Shown: one piece after another, positions 18,033 through 25,512 of the stretch
Numbering within the stretch: position 1 is the stretch's first letter
Layout: every line of letters begins with the position of its first letter
Source: Ga0077527 sp945862135
GTDB taxonomy: Bacteria > Pseudomonadota > Gammaproteobacteria > Burkholderiales > SG8-41
DNA: 64,000 nt
Direction of reading: 5' to 3'
Assembly (NCBI GenBank): GCA_964203275.1
Contig: CAXNMF010000006.1
Coordinates: 124,001 to 188,000 of the forward strand
Made by a program: the position numbers and the translations under genes
Notes under the pieces: model-generated
Databases searched by the model: none
Seen by the model: the letters and a program-made list of their open reading frames with translations, nothing else
What the model was told of the DNA's origin: nothing

Positions 18033-18611
18033 ATGACCACAGCAACCGCCACCTCTCGCCTGTTCCACTTCATCGCCGGCCAGGCCGGGCCCTGGATTGT
18101 TGAACGCAGCACCTGCATCTGCGGCGACCCTTTGCCGTGGGCCCCGCGCCTCGCCGTCGCCGCCGAGGCCGCCGACGATCAAGCTGAACCGGGCCGGTGG
18201 TCACTGCGCGGCATCACCAGCAACGAGCGTTACGTGACCCGCGCTGAAAAAATCGCACTGGCTGCCCGGCAGGAAGGTCTGGGACGCACGCAGGCCACCC
18301 ATGCCGCGCTGATCCCCATCCGCAAGAACGCCGCCTGGTGGGCGATGACACAGGACGAACGCCGCCACATCCTCGAAGAACAATCGCAGCACATCGCCAT
18401 CGGCCTCAAATACCTGCCCGCCATCGCGCGGCGCTTGCACCACTGTCGCGACCTCGGCGGCCACGAACCCTTCGACTTCATCACCTGGTTTGAATTCGCC
18501 CCCACCGACACCGGCGCCTTCAACGAACTGCTGGTTGCGCTGCGCGCCTCGCCCGAGTGGCAATTCGTCGACCGCGAAGTCGATGTTCGCCTGAAACTCT
18601 CCACCGGATAA
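18033..18611 (+). CDS. cld: Clade-2 chlorite dismutase family heme protein
   Basis: A 192-residue protein of the short chlorite dismutase clade, taken from ATG 18033, which has GGAG 7 bases upstream. Known clade-2 Cld (Nitrobacter winogradskyi) is a heme enzyme that splits chlorite into chloride and oxygen. Compared from memory, the key residues are kept: proximal heme His120 (in EEQSQHIAIGLKYL), distal Arg133 (in LPAIARRL), and the active-site IRKNAAWW segment (96-103). The C-terminus FDFITWFEFAPTDTGAF and EWQFVDREVDVRL also fits closely. There is no signal peptide, so it acts in the cytoplasm. No perchlorate or chlorate reductase genes are present, so a role in chlorite detoxification rather than respiration is likelier. 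Confidence 0.88.
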   Translation: MTTATATSRLFHFIAGQAGPWIVERSTCICGDPLPWAPRLAVAAEAADDQAEPGRWSLRGITSNERYVTRAEKIALAARQEGLGRTQATHAALIPIRKNAAWWAMTQDERRHILEEQSQHIAIGLKYLPAIARRLHHCRDLGGHEPFDFITWFEFAPTDTGAFNELLVALRASPEWQFVDREVDVRLKLSTG

Positions 18612-18705
18612 GCCGCGCACGCGATAGCCATCCGGTAACAGAGCACTGGCCCGATCAGGTCTAGAATGCGGCCATTCCTTCAACATCGAACGGACTGGAA
18701 CCGCC

Positions 18706-19278
18706 ATGAACAAATCCCTGATCGCCATTGCCTGCGCCGGCCTAGTCCTGATTGCCGCACCCGCCGCCGCACAACAAACCATGAAACCCGGCCTCTGGGA
18801 AATCCAGAACAAAATGGGCGGCAGCGGCGACATGGGCGCCAAGATGGCCGCGGCGCAGGTCGAGATGCAGAAGCAGCTCGCCGCGATGCCGCCCGAACAG
18901 CGCAAACAAATGGAAAAAATGATGGCCGACCAAGGCGTCGGCATGTCACCCGGCGCAGGCATCGGCTCCGGCGGCAACATGTCCGTGCGCGTCTGCATCA
19001 GCAGGGAAATGGCCGCGCGCAACGAGCCGCCCGCACAACAGGGCGACTGCAAACAGGAAACCCTGCAGAAAAGCGGCAACACCACCAAATTCAAATTCAC
19101 CTGTACCAAACCGCCGGCCACCGGTGAAGGCGAAGTCACGCTGCACAACCCCGAGTCCTACACCATGAAAATGAAAACCACCGCACAGGTCAAAGGCAAG
19201 ACCGAAAACATGACCATGGATGCGCAGGGCAAATGGCTGTCGAACGACTGCGGCAAACTGAAGCCGGTCAAAGGCTAG
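18706..19278 (+). CDS. DUF3617 family exported protein
   Basis: A 190-residue periplasmic protein. A signal peptide ends in APAAAQQ near residue 24, followed by the DUF3617 opening MKPGLWEI. A Met/Gln-rich low-complexity part (about 45-95, including QMEKMMADQG) and a C-terminal beta-rich part with four Cys (VCIS, DCKQ, FTCT, NDCGK) follow, probably forming disulfides. Family function is unknown. It stands alone between the Cld gene and an unknown membrane protein. Confidence 0.82.
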   Translation: MNKSLIAIACAGLVLIAAPAAAQQTMKPGLWEIQNKMGGSGDMGAKMAAAQVEMQKQLAAMPPEQRKQMEKMMADQGVGMSPGAGIGSGGNMSVRVCISREMAARNEPPAQQGDCKQETLQKSGNTTKFKFTCTKPPATGEGEVTLHNPESYTMKMKTTAQVKGKTENMTMDAQGKWLSNDCGKLKPVKG

Positions 19279-19312
19279 CTGCTTGCAAAACATTGATTGA
19301 GGGGCGCTGCGT

Positions 19313-19873
19313 ATGGCATGGGACTCCGAACCAACCATCGTCCAACGACCTGACGGTGTTGACATCACCGCCAAATGGTTCAGCACCCCTGCGCTGATTG
19401 CCGGCGCCATCGGCATTTATCTGGTGTTTGATCTGCTGTCTGCATTCGCGGTTCAGCTGTGGCCGGGCATCGGCTCAAGGCCAGGCCCTTGGCTTATCCT
19501 GCCGGGGCTGATCGCAGCAGGATCACTTTGTTACATCGCACTGGCCTGCGGCATCAATCGCACGCGCGTCGAAATCCGCGCCCCCAGAATCGTCATCAGC
19601 AACGGCCCTTTGCCCTGGCCGGGTAAAAAGAAATTTGAAATCAGTGATATACGCCTGGTGTACAACACGATGGCGCTACGCTTCAAGAAAACCAGACGTA
19701 GCAAGAACATCATCTCCTTTGTCGTCATGGCGGTAACGGGAAACAACCAGCACATCCAGTTGCTGAAAGCGGCCAGCCGGGAAAATGCCGAAGAAATCGA
19801 AAAAATCATCAAAGCGCAACTGGGGCTGAAGCCATCCGTACCCCCAAAAACAAACAAGCCAAAATCAAAATGA
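19313..19873 (+). CDS. Hypothetical membrane protein
   Basis: A 186-residue protein that I do not assign to a family. Two hydrophobic segments (about 27-50 and 60-80) are followed by a soluble beta-rich part of about 90 residues (RTRVEIRAPRIVISNGPLPW, then a basic patch RFKKTRRSKN). The tail ends in a Lys/Pro-rich stretch (PPKTNKPKSK). The two-helices-plus-beta-domain layout resembles bacterial PH-like membrane proteins, but this is only an impression. The start ATG is 34 bases after the DUF3617 stop. Confidence 0.7.
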   Translation: MAWDSEPTIVQRPDGVDITAKWFSTPALIAGAIGIYLVFDLLSAFAVQLWPGIGSRPGPWLILPGLIAAGSLCYIALACGINRTRVEIRAPRIVISNGPLPWPGKKKFEISDIRLVYNTMALRFKKTRRSKNIISFVVMAVTGNNQHIQLLKAASRENAEEIEKIIKAQLGLKPSVPPKTNKPKSK

Positions 19874-19886
19874 CACCGGAGATCTC

Positions 19887-20264
19887 TTGAACCACGCCCT
19901 TAAAGTCGTCGCAGCCGCCCTGCTCACAGTCACCACTGCCGCATACGCCGCCGAGTAATTTCCCAGCAAAGTGATTCACATGATCGCCCCCCAGGACATT
20001 CCGACCATCGGCGAAACCGTCCCCGGCTACGCCACCGATACCTGGTACGGCATCCTCGTCCCGGCCAAAACGCCCAAAGCCATCATCGCCACGCTGCACG
20101 GCGCCGCACTGAAGGCGATGAATACGCCGGCGACGGCAGCGCGCTTGAAACAACTGGGGACTGATCCGGTGGGCGGGACATCAGAACAGTTCGCGAAACT
20201 TATCGAAAAGGAAGCGAAGCTTTGGGCGAAGGTGGTGCAGGTTTCTGGGGCAAAAGTAAATTAA
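19887..20264 (+). pseudogene. Decayed Bug/TctC receptor with stop and internal deletion
   Basis: One reading frame from TTG 19887 to TAA at 20264 carries a signal peptide (NHALKVVAAALLTVTTAAYA) and the family start E-stop-FPSKVIHMIAPQ. It then jumps straight to the C-terminal family region DIPTIGETVPGYATDTWYGI, ending EAKLWAKVVQVSGAKVN. A TAA at 19956-19958 interrupts it right after the signal peptide. Roughly 200 residues of ligand-binding domain normally found between the two parts are missing. The gene is dead: an in-frame stop plus a large in-frame internal deletion. Confidence 0.85.
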
Positions 20265-20300
20265 CATCAAAACAATCGAATATTCCTATATCAAACTCAT

Positions 20301-21273
20301 ATGACCATAACAATTGAAGAAATCCACAAATTGTTCACGTCTTTATGGGATGACTTACAAACACCCGAAAGCTTCCCAAACAACCGGCCATTACTAGCCC
20401 ATTACACCTCCATAGAGAATCTTGCGCGAATAATGGAGGACGATGAGATCTGGTTCACCAACCCGTTATACATGAACGACTGGGAAGAGCTTCGGGTTGG
20501 GATGATTGAAGGGCTTACAGCATTTCGCGAGAACGATGCCATTAAGCTGGCCTGTCAATCACCTAAACGCTATGAAATTATTCAAAATGCATTCAACCTC
20601 TTGTATCAAAAATTTGATACAGAACACGCATTTATTTGATACGTATGTATTTTGCTTATCAAAGCACGACGAAAGCATGCCGGATGGCCTGCTATCAATG
20701 TGGAGGGGGTATGGAGGCAACGGAAATGGCGCAGCAATCATTTTTGACACATCAAAACTAAATCACGTTAATGGATCGCCCCTAACCATTCATTACGTGC
20801 GCTATGCCTCGAAAGAAGAAAGAAAAAGAACAATAAACGAAAAACTTGAGGAATTCGCAAAGCTTTTATCAAGAAATCATATCCCTGACCAAATGCTAGA
20901 CCTTGCCGCATACATGATATTCAATCGCCTTAAGACCGAAGCCATTTTTACAAAGCATCACGGTTTTAAAGAAGAGCGCGAATGGAGGGCTTTATATCTT
21001 AGAGAATTCGACTTCGAAAAAAAGCTAGAAAGCATGCTGCACTACTCTGTAGGAAAACGAGGGATTGAACCAAAACTAAAATTTAAAGTTCAGCCAATTG
21101 CAGCACAGCTAGGCATTGATGTAACACTTGAACAGTTTGTACACCAAATCATTCTGGGCCCCTCGATCTCAAGCCCACTCGCATTGATGTCAGCAAAACG
21201 TATGCTTGAAAAGGTCGGGAAGCCGTCGCTGGCCACAAAACTCTCAGCATCTTCAACACCGTTCCGACCATAA
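20301..21273 (+). pseudogene. DUF2971 protein gene with one-base frameshift
   Basis: Two overlapping frames together give a complete DUF2971 protein of about 323 residues. The first part (from ATG 20301) contains LAHYTSIENLARIMEDDEIW and ends at TGA 20637. The second continues DTYVFCLSKHDESMPDGLLSMW, MWRGYG and KEEREWRALYLREF to 21273. Joining them needs removal of one base near 20628-20636, in ATTTATTTGAT. DUF2971 proteins have an uncharacterised enzymatic-looking fold and often occur in mobile or defence-related settings. The gene is clearly AT-richer than its neighbours and sits between a decayed Bug gene and an IS element, so it was probably acquired. It may be dead, frameshift-expressed, or a sequence error. 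Confidence 0.8.
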
Positions 21274-21479
21274 CCCCCCTTCCGAGCCGCCGAGTAGCAC
21301 AGCACAGCCGGGGGCCGTCGGTGAGGACTGTCTGAGTCCTTGCCGCGCAGCGGCAAGAGCGAGTTGCGCGCCCGAAGGAAGTCACCTTGGGTGGCAGCCG
21401 CCCGACTGTGCGAGCAACGCAGGGAACCCCCGAAGGGGGCGGTGAAGAGGGTCGCCTTCTCTTTGGTTACTTTCTCTTG
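21274..21479. repeat. Non-coding repeat-like block left of the IS element
   Basis: No gene is seen here. The stretch is GC-rich and full of short palindromes, such as CTTGCCGCGCAGCGGCAAG (21339-21357) and CCCCCGAAGGGGG (21427-21439). It ends with the left arm GTTACTTTCTCTTG (21466-21479) of a palindrome whose right arm lies beyond the IS at 22777-22790. The style matches dispersed intergenic repeats of betaproteobacteria. Confidence 0.6.
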
Positions 21480-21485
21480 GCGAAG
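21480..21485. repeat. Target-site duplication of the IS element, left copy
   Basis: GCGAAG directly abuts the left inverted repeat. The same six bases abut the right inverted repeat at 22771-22776. Removing the IS and one copy restores a perfect hairpin, which confirms the duplication. Confidence 0.85.
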
Positions 21486-21536
21486 TGTATGGACCGGACA
21501 CATGGGTAACAGGTGTGCGGGGACATGGGTAACACT

Positions 21537-22688
21537 TTAAATCGATTCAGTATTGGCGTTGTTGAAGTTATTCAGATCAAGACGCATGAACCGGTGATGA
21601 CAGAAATAGACATCAAATACGCTGTCAGTCGCCGTTGCGCGGAATGCAATCGGCATTCCGTTCAAAGCATTGGACACTTTGAGCTTGCGACGGGCAAAGC
21701 GGACTTCGCCGTTCCATTTGACGTTGCAGACCCGGTCGTTCGGGCCATATTCAATGGCTGGCAAGGCCTCTGAGAAGTCGCGTCGGCTGGGCTGGTAGCG
21801 ACTAGCAGGAACCGCAAGCCCAAGGGCGTCGTGGGGGCGCTCACAGTTGTAGATCGTTCTCCATTGATCAAAGGCGCTTTGCGCGGCACGCAAATCCGCA
21901 AAGCTGCGGCCATTGAGCACTTCGGCCTTAAGCGTGCGATGGAATCGCTCTTCCTTACCGTTGGTTTGCGGGTGCCCGGGGCGGCTGTGGCTAATGCGAA
22001 TGCCCAGCCGGATCAACCAGACACTCAAGCGGGACAGCCCATGTCCATACTCACGGGGACTGCCCCACGGCGCGCCATTGTCGGCATTGATGCGCACCGG
22101 CATCCCGTAGCGACGGAACGCGTCACTGAGCAGGGGCTGCACCGTCCTGGCATCGGTCTTGCCGCAGGCCTGCAGGAGCAAGTTGAAGCGCGAATGATCA
22201 TCCAGCAGCGTTAGCGGATGGCACAGCCCGCCTGGCGTCGTAAAGTAGCCCTTGAAGTCGATTTGCCACAACTGATTGGGCTCGGCATGTTCGAACCGTT
22301 GCCAGGCATGACCGATCGCATCGCGATCCGGGAGCAATCGGTGGCGTCGCAGAATCCCGGTCACCGTACTCGGTGCGACGGTGCGCTGCCCCAAATCCAC
22401 CAACCGGCGACTGATCTTGCGACCACCCCAGGTCGGATGGGCTGTGCGTATCGCGATCACCGTAGCTTCAACCGTTTCCGGTGTTCGCCCGGGCGATCGA
22501 GTTGGCCTTCGGTTGTGCTCCGCAAGTCCAGTAATGCCCGCGCTCACGTATCGTTCCAGCCACTTGTAACCGGTCTTCGGGCTGATCCCAAATCGGTCGC
22601 ACAGCTGCCTCCGGTTGCACCCTTCTTGAAGGGCCAATTCCACAAACTCCCGCTTCAGACTCATGGTGTCCCTCGTTTGCCAAGGCAT
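21537..22688 (-). CDS. IS481-family transposase
   Basis: A 383-residue DDE transposase from ATG 22688. The N-terminal helix-turn-helix region (about 10-60: GCNRRQLCDRFGISPKTGYK) binds the ends, and an rve integrase core follows. Predicted catalytic acids are Asp144 (in QIDFKG), Asp203 (in NADNGAPWG) and Glu247 (in GKEERFH). The stop codon lies directly against the left inverted repeat. The coding frame is uninterrupted, so the element could be active. Confidence 0.93.
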   Translation of the reverse strand: MPWQTRDTMSLKREFVELALQEGCNRRQLCDRFGISPKTGYKWLERYVSAGITGLAEHNRRPTRSPGRTPETVEATVIAIRTAHPTWGGRKISRRLVDLGQRTVAPSTVTGILRRHRLLPDRDAIGHAWQRFEHAEPNQLWQIDFKGYFTTPGGLCHPLTLLDDHSRFNLLLQACGKTDARTVQPLLSDAFRRYGMPVRINADNGAPWGSPREYGHGLSRLSVWLIRLGIRISHSRPGHPQTNGKEERFHRTLKAEVLNGRSFADLRAAQSAFDQWRTIYNCERPHDALGLAVPASRYQPSRRDFSEALPAIEYGPNDRVCNVKWNGEVRFARRKLKVSNALNGMPIAFRATATDSVFDVYFCHHRFMRLDLNNFNNANTESI

Positions 22689-22719
22689 GGTTGCTCTCCG
22701 GGTAATAACCGTCCCGGTG

Positions 22720-22770
22720 AGTGTTACCCATGTCCCCGCACACCTGTTACCCATGTGTCCGGTCCATACA
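22720..22770. repeat. Right terminal inverted repeat of the IS481 element
   Basis: The 51 bases here are the exact reverse complement of 21486-21536. Within each end, the motif ACATGGGTAAC occurs twice (separated by a GTGTGCGGGG spacer), probably two transposase-binding sites. Confidence 0.9.
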
Positions 22771-22891
22771 GCGAAGCAAGAGAAAGTAACTGGCCGCCGG
22801 GCCACCCCCGGCGACCTTGACGCACAGCACATCCACACACCACCGCCCTCTATAATGTCGCCTCCGAACACGGCACTACAGTGAGCCCGAC

Positions 22892-24004
22892 ATGCAAACC
22901 AAAATCCCCTGCGTCATCATGCGCGGCGGCACCTCCAGAGGCCCCTTCCTGCTGCAGGATGACCTCCCCAGCGACCCCGCCACCAGAGACGAAGTCCTGC
23001 TCGCCATCATGGGCTCCCCCCATGAAATCCAGGTCGACGGCATCGGCGGCTCGCACTCGGTGACCAGCAAGGTCGCGATGATCAGCAAATCCAAACGCCC
23101 CGACGCCGACATCGATTATTTTTTCGCGCAGGTGCAGATCCACGAGAAGTTTGTCGACACCAAACCGACCTGCGGCAACATGCTGGTCGCCGTCGGCCCC
23201 TTCGCCATCGATGCCGGCCTGGTACCGGCGCAGGACGGTGAAACCACGGTGCGCATTCACAGCGTCAACACCGGCGCGCTGGTCGAGGCCATCGTGCAGA
23301 CGCCCGGCAAACAGGTGCAGTACGAAGGTGACGCGTCGATCGACGGCGTGCCCGGCACCGCAGCGCCAGTAGGCATCAATTTCAGCGAAGCCATCGGTGC
23401 AGTCACCGGCAAGCTGCTGCCGACCGGCAAGCCGCGCGACGTGATCGACGGCGTGGAAGTGAGTTGCGTGGATATCGCGATGCCGATCGTGATGATGCGC
23501 GCCGCCGACATGGGCAAGACCGGTTATGAAACGGCCGTCGAACTCGACAGCGACCGCGCGCTGATGGAACGCATGGAAGGCATTCGCCGCAAGGCCGGTG
23601 TGCTGATGGGCATGGGCGATGTATCAAAAAACGTGGTGCCGAAAATCGCCCTGCTCGCCAAGCCGCGCCAGGGCGGCACGATCAGCTCGCGATATTTCGT
23701 GCCCGAGACCTGCCACAAGTCGCATCCGGTCACCGGCACCGTGTGCATCAGCGCCGCCTGTGCGATTCCCGGCACGCTGGCCGCGGAGATTGCGCCGCTG
23801 AAACCCGCGCCGCAGGGCATGGTGAAGATTGAACACCCGTCGGGGATGATCCTGATTGATCTGGATGCAGATTTCAGCAACGGCAAACAGGAACTGCGCC
23901 GCGCGGCACTGGTGCGCACTGCACGCCGCATTTTCGAAGGCCTGGTGAACGTGCCGTCGCAAATCTGGGCGGGTAAATCGGCGGCGGCGAAACGTGCGGC
24001 TTGA
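22892..24004 (+). CDS. PrpF/GalD-family isomerase (4-oxalomesaconate tautomerase-like)
   Basis: A 370-residue member of the PrpF family with a diaminopimelate-epimerase-like fold, which moves double bonds in small unsaturated polycarboxylates. The N-terminal MRGGTSRGPFLL signature, GIGGSHSVTSKVA and catalytic Cys94 in KPTCGNML are present, and the C-terminal HPVTGTVCISAAC matches. GalD (gallate pathway) and PrpF (2-methylcitrate cycle) cannot be separated here, because no prpC/acnD or gallate genes are nearby. Its upstream region is the repeat sequence displaced by the IS, whose insertion may have altered its promoter. Confidence 0.85.
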   Translation: MQTKIPCVIMRGGTSRGPFLLQDDLPSDPATRDEVLLAIMGSPHEIQVDGIGGSHSVTSKVAMISKSKRPDADIDYFFAQVQIHEKFVDTKPTCGNMLVAVGPFAIDAGLVPAQDGETTVRIHSVNTGALVEAIVQTPGKQVQYEGDASIDGVPGTAAPVGINFSEAIGAVTGKLLPTGKPRDVIDGVEVSCVDIAMPIVMMRAADMGKTGYETAVELDSDRALMERMEGIRRKAGVLMGMGDVSKNVVPKIALLAKPRQGGTISSRYFVPETCHKSHPVTGTVCISAACAIPGTLAAEIAPLKPAPQGMVKIEHPSGMILIDLDADFSNGKQELRRAALVRTARRIFEGLVNVPSQIWAGKSAAAKRAA

Positions 24005-24036
24005 TCACTGAACGATCCTCTCATTGAAACCTTGTC

Positions 24037-24132
24037 CCCTCGCCCCGCCTGCGGGGAGAGGGCTAGGGTGAGGGGCAACAGATGCCCCTACCCTCACCCC
24101 AACCCTCTCCCGCCCCAAGGCGGGAGAGGGAG
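24037..24132. repeat. Palindromic intergenic repeat, copy 2
   Basis: Between the PrpF-like gene and hpnE. It contains a GCTAGGGTGAGGGGC arm followed by a GCCCCTACCCTCACCC-type arm, and a perfect 12-bp stem CCCTCTCCCGCC/GGCGGGAGAGGG around CCAA (24103-24130). The core is shared with the copy at 16702-16830. Confidence 0.75.
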
Positions 24133-24164
24133 TTAAAACAAAACGCGATCGCATTCACCACCTC

Positions 24165-25457
24165 ATGACTGACTCAGCAACGCCATCAGTCGCCGTCATC
24201 GGCGGCGGCTACGCCGGCATGGCCGCGGCGGTGGAACTCGCCGGCCGCGGTGTTGCGGTCACGGTGTTTGAAGCGGCACCCGCATTGGGCGGCCGCGCGC
24301 GCCGCGTCACGGTCAATGACACGGCACTCGACAACGGCCTGCATATCCTGATCGGGGCCTATTCGGAAACGCTGCGACTGATCGACAAGGTCGCCCCTAA
24401 GCGCGATTCTTTTTTGCGTCTGCCGCTGGACCTGCAGATCCACAATCAGTTTCATCTGCGCGCGCCGAAGCTGCCGGCGCCGCTACATGTGGCGTGGGCG
24501 CTGTTCACCGCCAAGGGATTGAGCTTCGATCACAAACGCGCCGCAGCGCGCTTCATGAATGCGATGAAGGCTTGCCGATATCAACTGGCGCATGACTGCA
24601 CGGTTGAGGCCTTGCTCGCGGAATATCAGCAACCCGTTGTTTTAATTGAATATTTATGGGCACCCTTGTGTGTGGCTGCGCTCAACACGCCGATGCAGCG
24701 CGCCTCGGCGCAGGTCTTCCTGAATGTACTGCGCGACAGCCTCGGCGCGGGTCGCGCAGCCAGCGATTTGCTGCTGGCGCGAACCGACCTTACCGCGCTG
24801 TTTCCGAAACCGGCCGCCGAATACGTGCGCGCCTGCGGCGGACAGGTTGAAGTCGGTGCAACGGTTGAACGCATCACGCGCGACGGCGATGGCTTCAATA
24901 TTCATGTGCATGGCAATGCCCGGCGATTCGATCAGGTGATCTGCGCCGTCGCCTCGCATCGCGTGTCGCCGCTGCTCAAGGACATTGCAGAACTGCAAAG
25001 CGCCACGCAGCAGATCGAAGCGCTGCAATACGAGCCCATTCATTCGGTATGGCTGCAGTTCGACGGCGCAGTTCCCCTGCCGTCACCGATGATCGGCCTC
25101 GCCAACAGTCCGGCGCAGTGGCTGTTTGATCGCGAGGTCATCTGTGGCCAGCGCGGCCTGATCGGCGCAGTGATCAGCGCCTCGGAAGAACATGTCGGTG
25201 AAGCCCAAGATAACCTTGCCCGACGTGTGGTTGCCGATATCGAAAAAGCCTTCGGCACACTGCCAAAACTGCTTTGGCATCGCGTCATCGCCGAAAAACG
25301 CGCGACTTTTAGCTGCACGCCGGGTCTCGCTCGCCCATCGACACAAACGCCCTGCCCCGGCTTTTTTCTGGCTGGCGACTATGTGGACAGCGATTATCCG
25401 GCGACCATCGAAGCCGCGGTGCGCAGCGGCATTGCCGCCGCCTCGCTGATCCGCTGA
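24165..25457 (+). CDS. hpnE: Hydroxysqualene dehydroxylase HpnE
   Basis: FAD-dependent enzyme that reduces hydroxysqualene to squalene, the last step of the HpnCDE route. The 430-residue protein begins with the FAD-binding VAVIGGGYAGMAAAVELAGRG (10-30), followed by GGRARR and the DNGLHILIGAYSETLRL signature of squalene-associated desaturases. The C-terminal FFLAGDYVDSDYPATIEAAVRSG motif is the second FAD-binding part. It is normally clustered with hpnC and hpnD, but here those lie at 6121-7799, about 16 kb away on the same strand. The gene is intact. Confidence 0.93.
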   Translation: MTDSATPSVAVIGGGYAGMAAAVELAGRGVAVTVFEAAPALGGRARRVTVNDTALDNGLHILIGAYSETLRLIDKVAPKRDSFLRLPLDLQIHNQFHLRAPKLPAPLHVAWALFTAKGLSFDHKRAAARFMNAMKACRYQLAHDCTVEALLAEYQQPVVLIEYLWAPLCVAALNTPMQRASAQVFLNVLRDSLGAGRAASDLLLARTDLTALFPKPAAEYVRACGGQVEVGATVERITRDGDGFNIHVHGNARRFDQVICAVASHRVSPLLKDIAELQSATQQIEALQYEPIHSVWLQFDGAVPLPSPMIGLANSPAQWLFDREVICGQRGLIGAVISASEEHVGEAQDNLARRVVADIEKAFGTLPKLLWHRVIAEKRATFSCTPGLARPSTQTPCPGFFLAGDYVDSDYPATIEAAVRSGIAAASLIR

Positions 25458-25512
25458 ACAGCCGGGTCAGCAGCGTATAATCCCGCAATAAATCATCAAC
25501 ATGGAGAGGGTA

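Larger units (their letters stand above)
21486..22770 (-). mobile_element. IS481-family insertion sequence, complete
   Basis: A 1285-bp element bounded by 51-bp perfect terminal inverted repeats (21486-21536 and 22720-22770, reading inward TGTATGGACCGGACACATGG and so on) and flanked by GCGAAG duplications. It contains one minus-strand DDE transposase gene (21537-22688) that fills nearly all of the interior. Perfect ends, an intact transposase and an intact duplication suggest recent insertion. It has landed in the loop of a palindromic repeat. Confidence 0.92.

Noticed and set aside
18033..18611. HemQ-type coproheme decarboxylase
   Set aside because: The protein fits the short clade-2 Cld pattern with the distal Arg, while HemQ is a longer protein of a different clade; the organism type also normally lacks HemQ.
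21274..21485. Possible small gene or RNA left of the IS
   Set aside because: Short frames there overlap on both strands and have no ribosome-binding site; the sequence looks like repeat DNA.
20301..22790. A defence island around the DUF2971 gene
   Set aside because: Only a broken DUF2971 gene and an IS are present; no nuclease, helicase or toxin genes lie nearby.
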